DNA from: Arenibacter sp. ARW7G5Y1
GTDB lineage: Bacteria > Bacteroidota > Bacteroidia > Flavobacteriales > Flavobacteriaceae
Length of the DNA: 64,000 nt
Assembly: GCF_003201775.1 (NCBI RefSeq)
Contig: NZ_QJJZ01000011.1
Coordinates: 1-64,000, forward strand
Reading direction: 5' to 3'
The translations under genes were made by a program, and so were the position numbers. How positions within the stretch are numbered: the stretch's first letter is position 1; every line of letters starts with the position of its first letter. Positions 26,641 through 36,302 of the stretch are shown one piece after another. The notes beneath the pieces were generated by a model. The model searched no databases. It had not been told where the DNA came from and was given only the letters and a program-made list of their open reading frames with translations.

Positions 26641-27003
26641 ATGAGAGACCTAGGCCTACTATTTCTTCGTATTGCTTCCGCTATTTTAATGCTAACCCAC
26701 GGACTACCTAAATTTCAAAAACTAATTGGTGGTAATTTTGAATTTGGAGATCCCATTGGAATTGGTGCCGCCCCTTCCCTATTTCTTGCGGTTATAGGAG
26801 AGTTTGTCTGTCCTATTTTAATTATTGTCGGTTTTAAAACACGTTGGGCAACAGTACCTACAATTATCACCATGTTGGTGGCTGTCTTGATAGTACATAG
26901 TGCGGACCCCTATAATGTTAAGGAAAAGGCCATTTTATTTTTGATTGCCTTTATTTCAATACTTTTATTGGGGCCTGGAAAATATAGCCTGGACAAGAAG
27001 TAA
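26641..27003 (+). CDS. DoxX-family membrane protein
   Basis: A 120-residue protein with four predicted membrane helices and the DoxX features 'RIASAILMLTHGLPKF' at the start and 'GFKTRWATVPTIITML' in the middle. DoxX relatives are small quinone-linked or thiol-stress membrane proteins; the function of this member is unknown. It follows the fused E1 gene by about 120 bases but has its own promoter-like sequence. Confidence 0.88.
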   Translation: MRDLGLLFLRIASAILMLTHGLPKFQKLIGGNFEFGDPIGIGAAPSLFLAVIGEFVCPILIIVGFKTRWATVPTIITMLVAVLIVHSADPYNVKEKAILFLIAFISILLLGPGKYSLDKK

Positions 27004-27118
27004 ATCTAATCGATAGATCTATTGTCCAAGACCTTCTGGTTCCCGTAATTTTTATTTCCAAGATTTTTTCCTAACATTTCATGAAGGTAGTTTTAGGGAG
27101 ATTCAAACATTAAAGGTT

Positions 27119-28117
27119 TTAGAATACTTTGATCAACAACTCTTTTAGTAAGTCGGCCTGCGAAATGTTGGACCCCACTCCTTTTCCCTTGACATCCAAT
27201 TCCCTTAGGCCGGAAATAATCTCACTGACACGCCTCATGGGATAATTTCTTGCGGCCGTCTGAATTTCCGAAACAAAAAACGGCCGTATACCCAAGGCAG
27301 TGGAGACATTTTTTGGTGAGTGGTCCTTTAAGCCGTGATAAGAAAGTAGCTGTATAAAAAACGAATATAAAAGCGTTATTGTTAGCACAAAGGGATTGTC
27401 CTTTGGATTTTGGGCAAAATAATTGACAATTCTCGTGGCCTTTTCAACGTCCCTTTCCCCAATGGCTTTTTTTAGTTCAAAATTGTTGTAATCCTTACTT
27501 ATTCCAATATTTGATTCTATGGCTTCGGGGTTAATTTCAACTCCTTTTGGTACCACCAAACACAATTTTTCAAGCTCCTTATCTATCTTGCCTAAATCGG
27601 TGCCAAGAAACTCGACCAATAAATTGGCCGCCTTGAAAGTAATACCATAACCTCTTGAATGTAGGGACTTTTTAATCCAATCCCCGACCTGATTTTCATA
27701 TAATTTTTTACCTTCAAATATTACCCCCGATTTCTTTATGGATTTATACAATTTCTTGCGTTTATCCAGCTTGTTGTATTTGTAACATAATACAAGTACT
27801 GTGGAGGGTTGGGGTTGGTCGGCATAGGGAACAAGGTTTTCTATGGTACGGGATAAATGTTGTGCCTCTTTCACAATGACCACTTGGCGTTCGGACATCA
27901 TGGGATATCTCTTGGCGTTGCCCACTATATCCTCTATCGTAATTTCCTTACCGTATAGCACCACCTGATTAAAACCACGTTCTTCCTCTGTCAGGACATT
28001 TTTTTCAATATACTCCGATATCTTATCTATATAATATGGTTCTTCGCCCGTTAGAAAATATATGGGTGCTATATTTCCTTTTTTTATATTGCCTACAATT
28101 TGTTTTACCTCGTCCAT
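27119..28117 (-). CDS. holA: DNA polymerase III delta subunit (HolA)
   Basis: A 332-residue clamp-loader subunit, normal HolA length. The N-terminal region reads 'PIYFLTGEEPYYIDKISEYI', the usual start of the family, followed by an AAA+-like domain lacking a working P-loop, as expected for delta, and the helical collar domain. Delta opens the sliding clamp so that it can be loaded on DNA. It is divergent from an HsdR-N domain gene, with only 26 bases between the start codons. Confidence 0.93.
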   Translation of the reverse strand: MDEVKQIVGNIKKGNIAPIYFLTGEEPYYIDKISEYIEKNVLTEEERGFNQVVLYGKEITIEDIVGNAKRYPMMSERQVVIVKEAQHLSRTIENLVPYADQPQPSTVLVLCYKYNKLDKRKKLYKSIKKSGVIFEGKKLYENQVGDWIKKSLHSRGYGITFKAANLLVEFLGTDLGKIDKELEKLCLVVPKGVEINPEAIESNIGISKDYNNFELKKAIGERDVEKATRIVNYFAQNPKDNPFVLTITLLYSFFIQLLSYHGLKDHSPKNVSTALGIRPFFVSEIQTAARNYPMRRVSEIISGLRELDVKGKGVGSNISQADLLKELLIKVF

Positions 28118-28143
28118 CTAAAAAAAATCATCAACTTTGCACA

Positions 28144-28593
28144 ATGCAACCATTAAACTATCCGTCCTATCCCTTTCGATTCAAAAATAGGGAAAATAAA
28201 ATCTATATTTTTGATGTCATACGTAAAAAATTTGTGGTGCTCCAACCCGAAGAATGGGTAAGGCAGCATGTAGTGCACAATCTAATTTCCGACAAAAATT
28301 ACCCCAAGGCCCATATCAACGTTGAAAAGCAATTGCTTATTAATAATTTAAAAAAAAGATACGATGTAGTGGTCTTCAATCCGGACGGGAGTATCGAAAT
28401 TCTGGTAGAATGTAAATCGCCCGACACTAAAATTGACCAAGTGGTCTTTGACCAAATTGCCCGTTATAACCTTTTGCTCAAAGCCAAATATCTAATGGTC
28501 ACCAATGGTCTGGATCATTTTTTTTGTAGCATGGATTTCGATAGGGAACAATATAGTTTCCTTACGGATATTCCCGATTATAGACCTAGGTAA
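28144..28593 (+). CDS. HsdR N-terminal domain (PD-(D/E)xK) protein
   Basis: A 149-residue stand-alone protein from the ATG at 28144; the longer ORF to 28036 runs back over holA and is not credible. The type I restriction N-terminal fold is seen in 'QPEEWVRQHVVHNLI' and in the nuclease core 'DGSIEILVECKSPD', where Asp and E-x-K form the metal site. Similar single-domain proteins are common in Bacteroidota outside restriction systems, and no hsdM or hsdS is adjacent. A nuclease role is inferred. CAACTTTG (28132-28139) ends 4 bases before the ATG, so the message may be nearly leaderless. Confidence 0.85.
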   Translation: MQPLNYPSYPFRFKNRENKIYIFDVIRKKFVVLQPEEWVRQHVVHNLISDKNYPKAHINVEKQLLINNLKKRYDVVVFNPDGSIEILVECKSPDTKIDQVVFDQIARYNLLLKAKYLMVTNGLDHFFCSMDFDREQYSFLTDIPDYRPR

Positions 28594-28743
28594 GGGACAA
28601 GTAACTATCCCACTATAGTTTATGGGCTTCGACCATGGGTTATCAAAATATCCATAGTCATTTATAAAATATTTCTTTACATTGCCATCTTAATCAGAAC
28701 TTATTAATTTGAATAGATGCCTATTCTTTGGGCATGGTGGAAT

Positions 28744-29748
28744 ATGTTGAAAATAGCAGTAGTTATACTTAATTGGAACGGAGAGGCACTTTTGGAAAAG
28801 TTTCTTCCTTCCGTAACGGAATTCTCCAAGGAGGCCGATATTTATGTCGCTGACAATGCATCCACAGATGGCTCCATAGCCTTTTTAAAAAATAGATATC
28901 CACAGGTAGGTATCATTAGAAATTCGGGCAATGGCGGCTATGCCAAGGGGTATAATGATGCTTTGCCCAATATTGATGCCGATATATATTGCCTTTTGAA
29001 CTCTGATGTGGAAGTAACCAAGGATTGGCTTATCCCAATAATTGGGGAATTTGAGAACAATCCGATGGCGGCTATTGTGCAACCAAAAATATTGGATTTT
29101 AAAAAAAAGGGACATTTTGAGTACGCGGGAGCCGCGGGCGGTTTTATTGATAAGTTTGGTTATCCCTTTTGCCGCGGACGCATCTTTAATGAATTGGAAG
29201 CGGACAATGGCCAATATAATGATGTAAAGGAAATATTTTGGGCCACTGGAGCGTGTTTGTTTCTTAAGAAAGAGGTATTCAACGAGCTAAATGGATTTGA
29301 CGAGGATTATTTTGCCCATCAGGAAGAAGTAGACCTATGTTGGAGGGCTAAAAATAAGGGATATAAGGTTTTTTATGTGGGAGGTTCGGAGGTATATCAT
29401 TTAGGTGGTTCAACCTTGGGTAGTATGGATCCTAAAAAGACTTTTTTAAACTTCAGAAATTCCCTCTATTCCCTTGTTAAGAACCTACCTTTGCGAAAGG
29501 TATTCCCAATAGTACTCACAAGAATGATTTTGGATGGTCTGGCCGGCCTCAATTTTATCCTTCAGGGTAGATTTAAGCATTTTTGGGCTATTTTAATGGC
29601 CCATTTTAGTTTTTACAAAAATTTTTGGGCCATTTACAAGAAGCGTGAAAAGTCCTATTTTACAGCTAATTACTATGTTGTAAAATCTATTGTTTGGGCT
29701 TATTATATAAATCATGTAAAAATATTTAACAATTTAGTAAAAGATTAA
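28744..29748 (+). CDS. Family 2 glycosyltransferase
   Basis: A 334-residue GT-A enzyme. It starts 'MLKIAVVILNWNGEALLEKFLP' (shown here as MLKIAVVILNWNG), the usual opening of rhamnosyltransferase-like GT2 proteins, with 'VADNASTDGS', the metal/sugar-nucleotide motif 'LLNSDVEV', and the acceptor motif 'HQEEVDLCWRA'. The C-terminus has a hydrophobic/amphipathic stretch (FKHFWAILMAHFSFYK) that could hold it to the membrane. The donor and acceptor are unknown. An upstream ATG at 28717 adds nine residues without family similarity. It is a single gene between the HsdR-N and OmpA genes. Confidence 0.9.
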   Translation: MLKIAVVILNWNGEALLEKFLPSVTEFSKEADIYVADNASTDGSIAFLKNRYPQVGIIRNSGNGGYAKGYNDALPNIDADIYCLLNSDVEVTKDWLIPIIGEFENNPMAAIVQPKILDFKKKGHFEYAGAAGGFIDKFGYPFCRGRIFNELEADNGQYNDVKEIFWATGACLFLKKEVFNELNGFDEDYFAHQEEVDLCWRAKNKGYKVFYVGGSEVYHLGGSTLGSMDPKKTFLNFRNSLYSLVKNLPLRKVFPIVLTRMILDGLAGLNFILQGRFKHFWAILMAHFSFYKNFWAIYKKREKSYFTANYYVVKSIVWAYYINHVKIFNNLVKD

Positions 29749-29781
29749 CTAAATTGGTCTCGCATAATATTGCGTTTTATA

Positions 29782-29789
29782 TAATTTTG
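29782..29789 (+). promoter_or_regulatory. -7 promoter element of the OmpA lipoprotein gene
   Basis: TAATTTTG, a full match to TAnnTTTG, 55 bases before the ATG. The nearest upstream TTG (29754) is 25 bases away, longer than usual. Confidence 0.45.
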
Positions 29790-29844
29790 CCAACATTAAA
29801 ACGAACCTATTAAATTATAAATTATTAATTCTATTATCATAACT

Positions 29845-30693
29845 ATGAGAAAAATCATTTTAGGCTGTTTAGGTATTACCCTTTTATTGTCTTCATGTGT
29901 ATCGCAGAAGAAATATGCGGATATGGAGGCCAAGGCGAAAGAAGCACAGGATTTATTAAATTCCGCGACAGTTAAATTAAACACCTGTTTAGAAGATAAG
30001 GCTGCTGCAACTTCAAAAATGCAGACTTTGGAAGATCAGAATGCCTTCCTTAAAGCCAATAACCAAGATTTGATAAACAATATGGGCAACCTTACTACGC
30101 TTACTAGTAAAGGTGCCGATAACTTGGAGAAATCCTTGGAAAGTTTAAAGGAAAAGGATCTGACTATAAGAAAGCTCAACGATGCCATTACAAGAAGGGA
30201 TTCCGTTAACTTGGCTTTGGTACAAAGTTTAAAAGGTGTTCTTGGAAACTTGGATGATGAGGACATTGAAATCAGTGTAGAAAAAGGAGTGGTATTTGTT
30301 TCTATTTCTGACAAACTTTTATTTAGAAGCGGTAGCTTTAACGTAACCCAGAGAGCTAAGGAAATTTTAGGTAAAGTTGCCCAAGTGGTTAACAATAAAC
30401 CAGATTTCGAATTTATGGTGGAAGGTCATACCGATACCGATCCATACAACAGTGGAGTTTTATATGACAACTGGGATTTGAGTGTAAAGCGCGCAACTTC
30501 AGTAGTACGTATTTTGCAAAAAGATTACGGTGTTGATCCTAAGCGTATGACTGCTGCAGGAAGAGGAGAATATATTCCTGTTTCCCCAACAGACAAGGCT
30601 AAGAATAGAAGAACACGTATTGTTGTACTTCCAAAAATTGATCAATTCTATAGCATGATCGAAGAGGGAATGAAAGATCCTAAGATCAACTAA
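29845..30693 (+). CDS. OmpA-family lipoprotein with coiled coil
   Basis: A 282-residue outer-membrane lipoprotein (LLSSC, lipidated Cys18). Residues 20-130 are a coiled coil, and residues 145-265 are an OmpA-like peptidoglycan-binding domain with 'EGHTDTDP', Asp211 and Arg216 in 'NWDLSVKRA', and 'NRRTRIVV'. These Asp and Arg are the known binders of diaminopimelate in peptidoglycan, so the protein should link the outer membrane to the wall. It is followed by a strong terminator. A paralogue with altered binding residues lies at 37987. Confidence 0.92.
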   Translation: MRKIILGCLGITLLLSSCVSQKKYADMEAKAKEAQDLLNSATVKLNTCLEDKAAATSKMQTLEDQNAFLKANNQDLINNMGNLTTLTSKGADNLEKSLESLKEKDLTIRKLNDAITRRDSVNLALVQSLKGVLGNLDDEDIEISVEKGVVFVSISDKLLFRSGSFNVTQRAKEILGKVAQVVNNKPDFEFMVEGHTDTDPYNSGVLYDNWDLSVKRATSVVRILQKDYGVDPKRMTAAGRGEYIPVSPTDKAKNRRTRIVVLPKIDQFYSMIEEGMKDPKIN

Positions 30694-30714
30694 GAGCAAT
30701 AGTTTGAATAACTT

Positions 30715-30746
30715 AAAAAGCGACCTTATGGGTCGCTTTTTTTTTG
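30715..30746 (+). terminator. Terminator of the OmpA lipoprotein gene
   Basis: The 11-bp stem AAAAAGCGACC with GGTCGCTTTTT closes a 5-base loop (TTATG) and is followed by a T run to 30745, 22 bases after the stop. It also separates this gene from the convergent YciO/Sua5 gene. Confidence 0.92.
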
Positions 30747-30777
30747 TTCTTTACGGTGTGGAAAACCTTCTTTGTTA

Positions 30778-31398
30778 CTAAAATATATCCAAACTGCCTT
30801 TGCCTTCCCTTACAATAATGGGCTCATCTTCCGAAAGATCGATCACCGTAGAGGCAACATTGTCCCCGTATCCGCCATCTATTACCACATCTACAAGGTT
30901 CTCCCATTTTTCAAAAATAAGTTCCGGATCGGTAGTGTATTCCAACAGCTCATCTTCATCGTGAATGGAGGTTGAAACTATAGGATTTCCCAAGGTTTCG
31001 ACCAAAGTCCTGGCAATGGAATTGTCGGGTATACGAATACCCACCGTTTTTTTCTTTTTAAATTCTTTGGGCAGGTTGTTATTGCCCGGAAGAATAAAAG
31101 TATAAGGTCCGGGTAGGGCCCGCTTGAGAATTTTAAAAGTAGAGGTATTTATTTGTCTTACGTAATCCGAAAGATTACTGAGATCCGCGCATATAAAGGA
31201 CCAATTGGCCTTGGCCAATTTTACTCCTTTGATCCGTGCTATTTTTTCCAAGGCCTTGGTGTTGGTAATATCACATCCCAAGCCATACACGGTATCGGTT
31301 GGATAAATAATCAGTCCCCCTTTTCTAAGTACCTCCACTACCCTCTTTATCTCCTTGGGATTTGGGTTTTCTGGATATATTTTTATTAATTCTGCCAT
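30778..31398 (-). CDS. Sua5/YciO/YrdC-family protein (YciO-like)
   Basis: A 206-residue single-domain protein. The fold is clear in 'GGLIIYPTDTVYGLGCD', 'LPGPYTFILP' and 'TVGIRIPDNSIA'. TsaC/Sua5 make threonylcarbamoyl-AMP for the t6A modification of tRNA, and pipelines give that name to this protein. The region after the first motif ('RIKGVKLAKANWSFICADLS') is closer to E. coli YciO, which is reported to differ from TsaC in activity. The function is therefore less certain than the fold. It is divergent from an esterase lipoprotein gene. Confidence 0.87.
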   Translation of the reverse strand: MAELIKIYPENPNPKEIKRVVEVLRKGGLIIYPTDTVYGLGCDITNTKALEKIARIKGVKLAKANWSFICADLSNLSDYVRQINTSTFKILKRALPGPYTFILPGNNNLPKEFKKKKTVGIRIPDNSIARTLVETLGNPIVSTSIHDEDELLEYTTDPELIFEKWENLVDVVIDGGYGDNVASTVIDLSEDEPIIVREGKGSLDIF

Positions 31399-31445
31399 AT
31401 TATTGGTTAAAAAAAGACGTTATCAATTTAATAAATAATATTATT

Positions 31446-32291
31446 ATGTATAGGTTCGTCTTCATCATACTATTAAATTACCTTTTTTTGGTCACTAGCT
31501 CATGTTCAAAAGATTCTGTAGCCCCGGATCTTTCCTCCTTGGAGGCCAAAAGTATGATCAATTTGGAATACGGTTCCAATTTGCATCAAAAGTATGATAT
31601 TTATCTTCCACAAAACAGGACCAAGGATACTAAAGTACTTATTTTGGTACATGGGGGAGGATGGGCAGCAGGGGATAAATCGGAAATGGATCCCTTTAAG
31701 GATCTTATCAGAAATCAATTACCGGAGATTGCTGTGGTAAACATGAATTATAGGTTGGCAGATGTCAACAATCCCCCATACCCCATGCAAATAGATGATA
31801 TAAATTTGGTGGTAAGCCAGTTACGTAACAGGGCCCAAGAGTTTCAGATATCTTCGGAAATAGGGTTTATTGGTGCTAGTGCCGGCGCCCACCTTTCCTT
31901 ATTATGGAGCTATTCCCAGGACTTCAAAAAACAGGTTAGGATGGTCTGTAGTATTGTTGGTCCTACCAATCTGTTGGACGAGGCATATCTAAATACTCCA
32001 AATCAGGACTTAAGGACAATCTTGGATCAATTTGGGAACAATCCCGAAGTTTTGGAAAAAGTAAGTCCCTTGTATCAGGTTACCTCCACTTCTCCAGCAA
32101 CCATATTGTTTTATGGAGCTCAGGACCCATTGATCCCCAACTCCCAGGGGATTGCACTAAGGGACCGATTGAAGGTTTTAAAGGTGGAACACGAATTTAC
32201 CCTTTATCCAACTGGAGGCCATGGTTGGGAAGGACTTGATCTTGTGGACACTTCAATTAAATTAAAGGCATTTATACGAGCACATTTATGA
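31446..32291 (+). CDS. Alpha/beta hydrolase lipoprotein (esterase)
   Basis: A 281-residue lipoprotein (VTSSC, lipidated Cys20) using the ATG at 31446; the longest ORF adds 28 residues that overlap the divergent YciO gene and hide the signal peptide. The esterase oxyanion motif is 'LVHGGGWAAGDK', the nucleophile is in 'GASAGAHLS', and the histidine is in 'TGGHGWEG'. This matches the BD-FAE/carboxylesterase group acting on acetylated or feruloylated compounds. The substrate is unknown. It ends 22 bases from the convergent uvrD. Confidence 0.88.
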   Translation: MYRFVFIILLNYLFLVTSSCSKDSVAPDLSSLEAKSMINLEYGSNLHQKYDIYLPQNRTKDTKVLILVHGGGWAAGDKSEMDPFKDLIRNQLPEIAVVNMNYRLADVNNPPYPMQIDDINLVVSQLRNRAQEFQISSEIGFIGASAGAHLSLLWSYSQDFKKQVRMVCSIVGPTNLLDEAYLNTPNQDLRTILDQFGNNPEVLEKVSPLYQVTSTSPATILFYGAQDPLIPNSQGIALRDRLKVLKVEHEFTLYPTGGHGWEGLDLVDTSIKLKAFIRAHL

Positions 32292-32313
32292 GCTATCATT
32301 ACAAAGAAAAAAA

Positions 32314-34641
32314 TTAGGAACCGATTACTTCCAACTTGGCAAACCTTAGCAATAGCTTTTTAATATCTCCCTTATCAAATTTAATTTCGGCTTTCCTGTC
32401 ATTTCCCACCCCCTCAATTTTTAGTACTTTTCCCCTACCAAATCTGGTATGGTTTACTAGGGAGCCTTCTGATAGATTGGGGTCTACCGCATTGGTGTTT
32501 CCTACTGGAGTTCCAAGTTCGGGCTTTAGTTTCCGAAGTTTGCGCAACTGATTTTCATTGGGCTTCACACCTCTGGGCGGTGTTCCCTGTAAAGGCTTGT
32601 TCTGCCTTAATTTGCTTTTATCAACATCGCCAAAAATATCAACATCTATTAAAGGGGTGTATCTGGATCTCACTACTGGGGTGAGGTTTTCTATATATTT
32701 TTCATCTATCTCCTCAATAAATCTACTAGGTTCCGCGTCTACCAATTTGCCCCAGCGATATCTATTCTGGGTATAGGTTAAATAGGCCTGCTTTTCTGCC
32801 CTTGTCAGTGCTACATAAAACAAGCGTCTTTCCTCTTCCAGTTCACTTCTGGTATTCATACTCATTGCCGATGGGAAAAGATCTTCCTCCATCCCTACAA
32901 TATAAACATGTGGGAATTCCAGTCCCTTTGCCAAGTGAATGGTCATTAGAGCCACTCGGTCATCATCTCCGGTATCCTTATCGAGATCTGTGGCCAGCGC
33001 CACATCCTCTAAAAACTCGCCTATATCCCCTTTAGCATCTGCCAATTCCTTTTGCCCTTCAACAAAGTCCTTAATACCGTTCAACAATTCCTCTATGTTC
33101 TCCATCTTGCCTATGCCTTCGGGAGTACCGTCCTTTTTAAATTCCAATAATACACCGGATTTTTTGGCGACATGTTCCGCAAGGGTAAAGGCATCTGCAC
33201 TCTCGTTCATGATCTGGAAGCTCTTTATCATGGCGACAAAGTCTACCAATTTTCTTTTGGTACCGGCATTTATCTTTAAATCTATTCTTTCAAGATTGTC
33301 CATAACCTCAAAAATTGAGCGATTGTAGTGATTTGCGGCAACGGTAAGTTTATCCAAGGTACTTTGTCCAATGCCACGGGCCGGAAAATTGATAACACGT
33401 TTAAGTGCTTCTTCGTCCTTGGGATTGATCACCAATCTTAAATAGGAAAGCACGTCTTTGATCTCCTTTCGTTGATAAAAGGAAAGTCCGCCATAAATCC
33501 TATATGGTATATCCCTTTTTCTAAGGGCATCCTCAATGGCTCTTGATTGTGAGTTGGTTCTGTATAAAACGGCAAAATTACCATTGGGCAATTGACTTTG
33601 CATTTTATTTTCAAAAATGGAGCCAGCCACAAATCTTCCTTCCTCTGCATCCGTGGGGCTGCGGTGAACCTTTATCAATGGACCTTCATCATTGGAAGTC
33701 CATACGACTTTCTCCAATTGATTGGTGTTTTTGGAAATAATGGAGTTGGCGGCGTTCACGATATTTTTAGTGGACCTATAGTTTTGTTCCAAACGGTACA
33801 TGCCCACATTGTCATAATCCTTTTGAAAATTTAGAATATTGCTAATGTTTGCACCCCTAAAGGAATATATACTCTGTGCATCATCCCCTACTACACAAAT
33901 ATTCTGAAACCTATCGGACAGGGCCTTGACGATCAAATATTGTGAATGGTTGGTATCCTGGTACTCGTCTACCAGAATATATCTAAACCTATCCTGATAC
34001 TTGGCCAAAACTTCTGGAAATCTTGTCAACAACTCGTTGGTCCGCAACAGAAGATCATCAAAATCCATGGCACCAGCCTTAAAGCACCGATCCACATAAT
34101 TCTGATATATCTCTCCCATTCTGGGACGCTTGGCCATGGCATCGGCCTCTACCAAATCCGGATTGTTATAATATGCCTTTACCGTTATGAGGCTGTTCTT
34201 ATAGGAAGATATCCTATTTTGTACCTGCTTATATTTATAAATATCCTTATCCAAGCCCATTTCCTTTATGATAGCGGAAAGGAGACGCTGCGAATCTTGG
34301 GTATCATATATGGTGAAATTGGAAGGATACCCCAATTTATCCCCATCGAAGCGCAAGAGCTTCGCGAAAACGGAATGAAAAGTACCCATCCATAAGTTTT
34401 TGGCCTCCGAGGTACCAACAATATCGGCAATACGCTTCTTCATTTCCCGAGCGGCTTTATTGGTAAAGGTCAAAGCCAAAATATTAAAGGAATCCACTCC
34501 CTGGCTCATCAAATAAGCAATGCGGTAGGTCAATACCCTTGTCTTACCGGAACCGGCCCCTGCAATCACCATTAAGGGCCCGTCCTTATGCAGTACAGGA
34601 GCCTTTTGGGCTTCATTTAATTCATTAATATAGTTCTCCAA
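32314..34641 (-). CDS. UvrD/PcrA superfamily 1 DNA helicase
   Basis: A 775-residue SF1 helicase. Walker A is at residues 28-34 (GAGSGKT), Walker B is 'LVDEYQDTN', and further motifs are 'FRGANISNI', 'LEQNYRST' and 'ALTRAEKQAYLT'. It unwinds DNA 3' to 5' in excision and mismatch repair and removes RecA or stalled polymerase. The C-terminal tail (GSLVNHTRFGRGKVLKIEG, about 730-750) is the small Tudor-like fold that lets PcrA/UvrD contact RNA polymerase. The same fold is found in the short protein next to uvrA. Confidence 0.94.
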   Translation of the reverse strand: MENYINELNEAQKAPVLHKDGPLMVIAGAGSGKTRVLTYRIAYLMSQGVDSFNILALTFTNKAAREMKKRIADIVGTSEAKNLWMGTFHSVFAKLLRFDGDKLGYPSNFTIYDTQDSQRLLSAIIKEMGLDKDIYKYKQVQNRISSYKNSLITVKAYYNNPDLVEADAMAKRPRMGEIYQNYVDRCFKAGAMDFDDLLLRTNELLTRFPEVLAKYQDRFRYILVDEYQDTNHSQYLIVKALSDRFQNICVVGDDAQSIYSFRGANISNILNFQKDYDNVGMYRLEQNYRSTKNIVNAANSIISKNTNQLEKVVWTSNDEGPLIKVHRSPTDAEEGRFVAGSIFENKMQSQLPNGNFAVLYRTNSQSRAIEDALRKRDIPYRIYGGLSFYQRKEIKDVLSYLRLVINPKDEEALKRVINFPARGIGQSTLDKLTVAANHYNRSIFEVMDNLERIDLKINAGTKRKLVDFVAMIKSFQIMNESADAFTLAEHVAKKSGVLLEFKKDGTPEGIGKMENIEELLNGIKDFVEGQKELADAKGDIGEFLEDVALATDLDKDTGDDDRVALMTIHLAKGLEFPHVYIVGMEEDLFPSAMSMNTRSELEEERRLFYVALTRAEKQAYLTYTQNRYRWGKLVDAEPSRFIEEIDEKYIENLTPVVRSRYTPLIDVDIFGDVDKSKLRQNKPLQGTPPRGVKPNENQLRKLRKLKPELGTPVGNTNAVDPNLSEGSLVNHTRFGRGKVLKIEGVGNDRKAEIKFDKGDIKKLLLRFAKLEVIGS

Positions 34642-34897
34642 AACGTATGTAGATATTAAGCTCGTTACAATCGGTGAATTTAACCATAAATAGCCTTATC
34701 AAAAAATCAACTTTAATATTTGTGATAATCCAATTGAGTTAATAGTTCTAATTTCAATATATTTAGCCTATAATTCCAATTTTACGAAAAACAGTATTTT
34801 TTATGATGTTGCCAGTAGTAAAACTATTAAAAATTTAATTCAGTATTTAATACATTATGGCCTTAGGCATCCAAAATTTTAAATCCCATTTAATTGT

Positions 34898-36172
34898 ATG
34901 AAGTTATATTTTATTGTCCCGATGCTTTTTTGTTGTTTAAATTCCTTGGCGCAGAAATACAATTTCGAAAAGGAATATAAGAGTATTGAACCAAAGGTAA
35001 TTGATTGGAGACGGGATTTTCACCAAAATCCGGAATTGTCCAACAGGGAGTTCAATACTGCTGAGAAAATAGCATCCCATTTGAAATCCTTAGGGATAGA
35101 GGTACAAACAGGTATTGCCAAAACTGGGGTTGTAGGAATATTAAAAGGTAAAAAAAATGGAAAAGTTATAGCTTTGAGGGCCGATATTGATGCCTTACCG
35201 GTTACAGAAAGAAACGACCTTCCGTTTAAATCTACGGTGACGTCGGAATTTCTTGGGCAAGAGGTCGGAGTTATGCACGCCTGTGGACATGACACCCACA
35301 CTGCCATTCTCATGGGGGTTGCGGAAATACTGTCCAACAACAGGGACAAAATTAAAGGCACCATTAAATTTATTTTTCAACCTGCCGAAGAGGGTCCTCC
35401 TCCCGGAGAGGAAGGCGGGGCGCTGTTAATGGTGAAGGAAGGGGTTCTTAAAAATCCGGATGTGGATGCTATTTTTGGACTGCATATCAACTCCGCTACC
35501 CCAGTTGGGGTTATAAGATACAAATCTGAAGGCCTAATGGCGGCCGTACAACGATTCGTTATTCAGGTAGAGGGAAAACAGACCCATGGCTCACAACCTT
35601 GGAAGGGTGTAGATCCCATTCTTATCAGTGCTAAGATTATAGACGGTCTACAAACCATTATAAGTAGGGAAGTAAACCTTACCAATGAAGCTGCAGTAAT
35701 TAGTGTGGGCAAAATTACAAGTGGTGTCCGTTTCAATATAATCCCTGAAAGTGCCGAAATGATCGGCACCATTAGGACCTTGGACTATGACATGCAAAAA
35801 CAGATTACCCAGAGGATGAAAGAAATGGTACCCGATATTGCCAAGGCGTATGGGGGTTCGGCCAGCATTGAGATAAAAAGTAATACGGACATCACTTTTA
35901 ACAATCCGGAGCTTGTAGATAAAATGTTGCCTACCCTAAAAAGGGTTGCGGGCCAGGATAATGTGCAAATACAAAAAGCCGTTACCGGTGGTGAGGATTT
36001 CTCTTATTTTCAAAATGAGGTCCCTGGATTCTTTTTCTTCTTGGGTGGTATGACTCCAGGAAATACAGCGTCCTTTCCACATCATACCCCCGACTTCAGC
36101 ATAGATGAAAATGGAATGATCCTTGGAGTAAAGGCACTAACGGAAATGAGTCTGGACTTCCTGAACCAATAA
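34898..36172 (+). CDS. Exported M20-family amidohydrolase
   Basis: A 424-residue hydrolase with a signal peptide (IVPMLFCCLNSLAQ). The metal ligands are in 'HACGHDTH', 'PAEEGPP', 'FGLHIN' and the C-terminal 'FPHHTPDF', as in hippurate and N-acyl-amino-acid hydrolases (M20D). It cleaves an N-acyl or N-terminal amino-acid amide. The signal peptide puts it outside the cytoplasm, which is usual for the Bacteroidota group. It stands alone, with a 256-bp gap before it that holds no gene or clear promoter. Confidence 0.9.
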   Translation: MKLYFIVPMLFCCLNSLAQKYNFEKEYKSIEPKVIDWRRDFHQNPELSNREFNTAEKIASHLKSLGIEVQTGIAKTGVVGILKGKKNGKVIALRADIDALPVTERNDLPFKSTVTSEFLGQEVGVMHACGHDTHTAILMGVAEILSNNRDKIKGTIKFIFQPAEEGPPPGEEGGALLMVKEGVLKNPDVDAIFGLHINSATPVGVIRYKSEGLMAAVQRFVIQVEGKQTHGSQPWKGVDPILISAKIIDGLQTIISREVNLTNEAAVISVGKITSGVRFNIIPESAEMIGTIRTLDYDMQKQITQRMKEMVPDIAKAYGGSASIEIKSNTDITFNNPELVDKMLPTLKRVAGQDNVQIQKAVTGGEDFSYFQNEVPGFFFFLGGMTPGNTASFPHHTPDFSIDENGMILGVKALTEMSLDFLNQ

Positions 36173-36302
36173 GATTTGTATGGAACCAATAAGTATACCC
36201 AATTAATTATAGTGGCACTTGTAGTGGGCACGAAAAGTTTATTTGTCATTACAATGACCCTGAAATAATTCAAAAAAATCATTAAGAAAATTTATTTAAA
36301 AT

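Noticed and set aside
28144-28593. A type I restriction system, suggested by the HsdR-N domain
   Set aside because: No hsdM, hsdS or helicase part of HsdR is nearby. Single HsdR-N proteins occur widely in this group without restriction.
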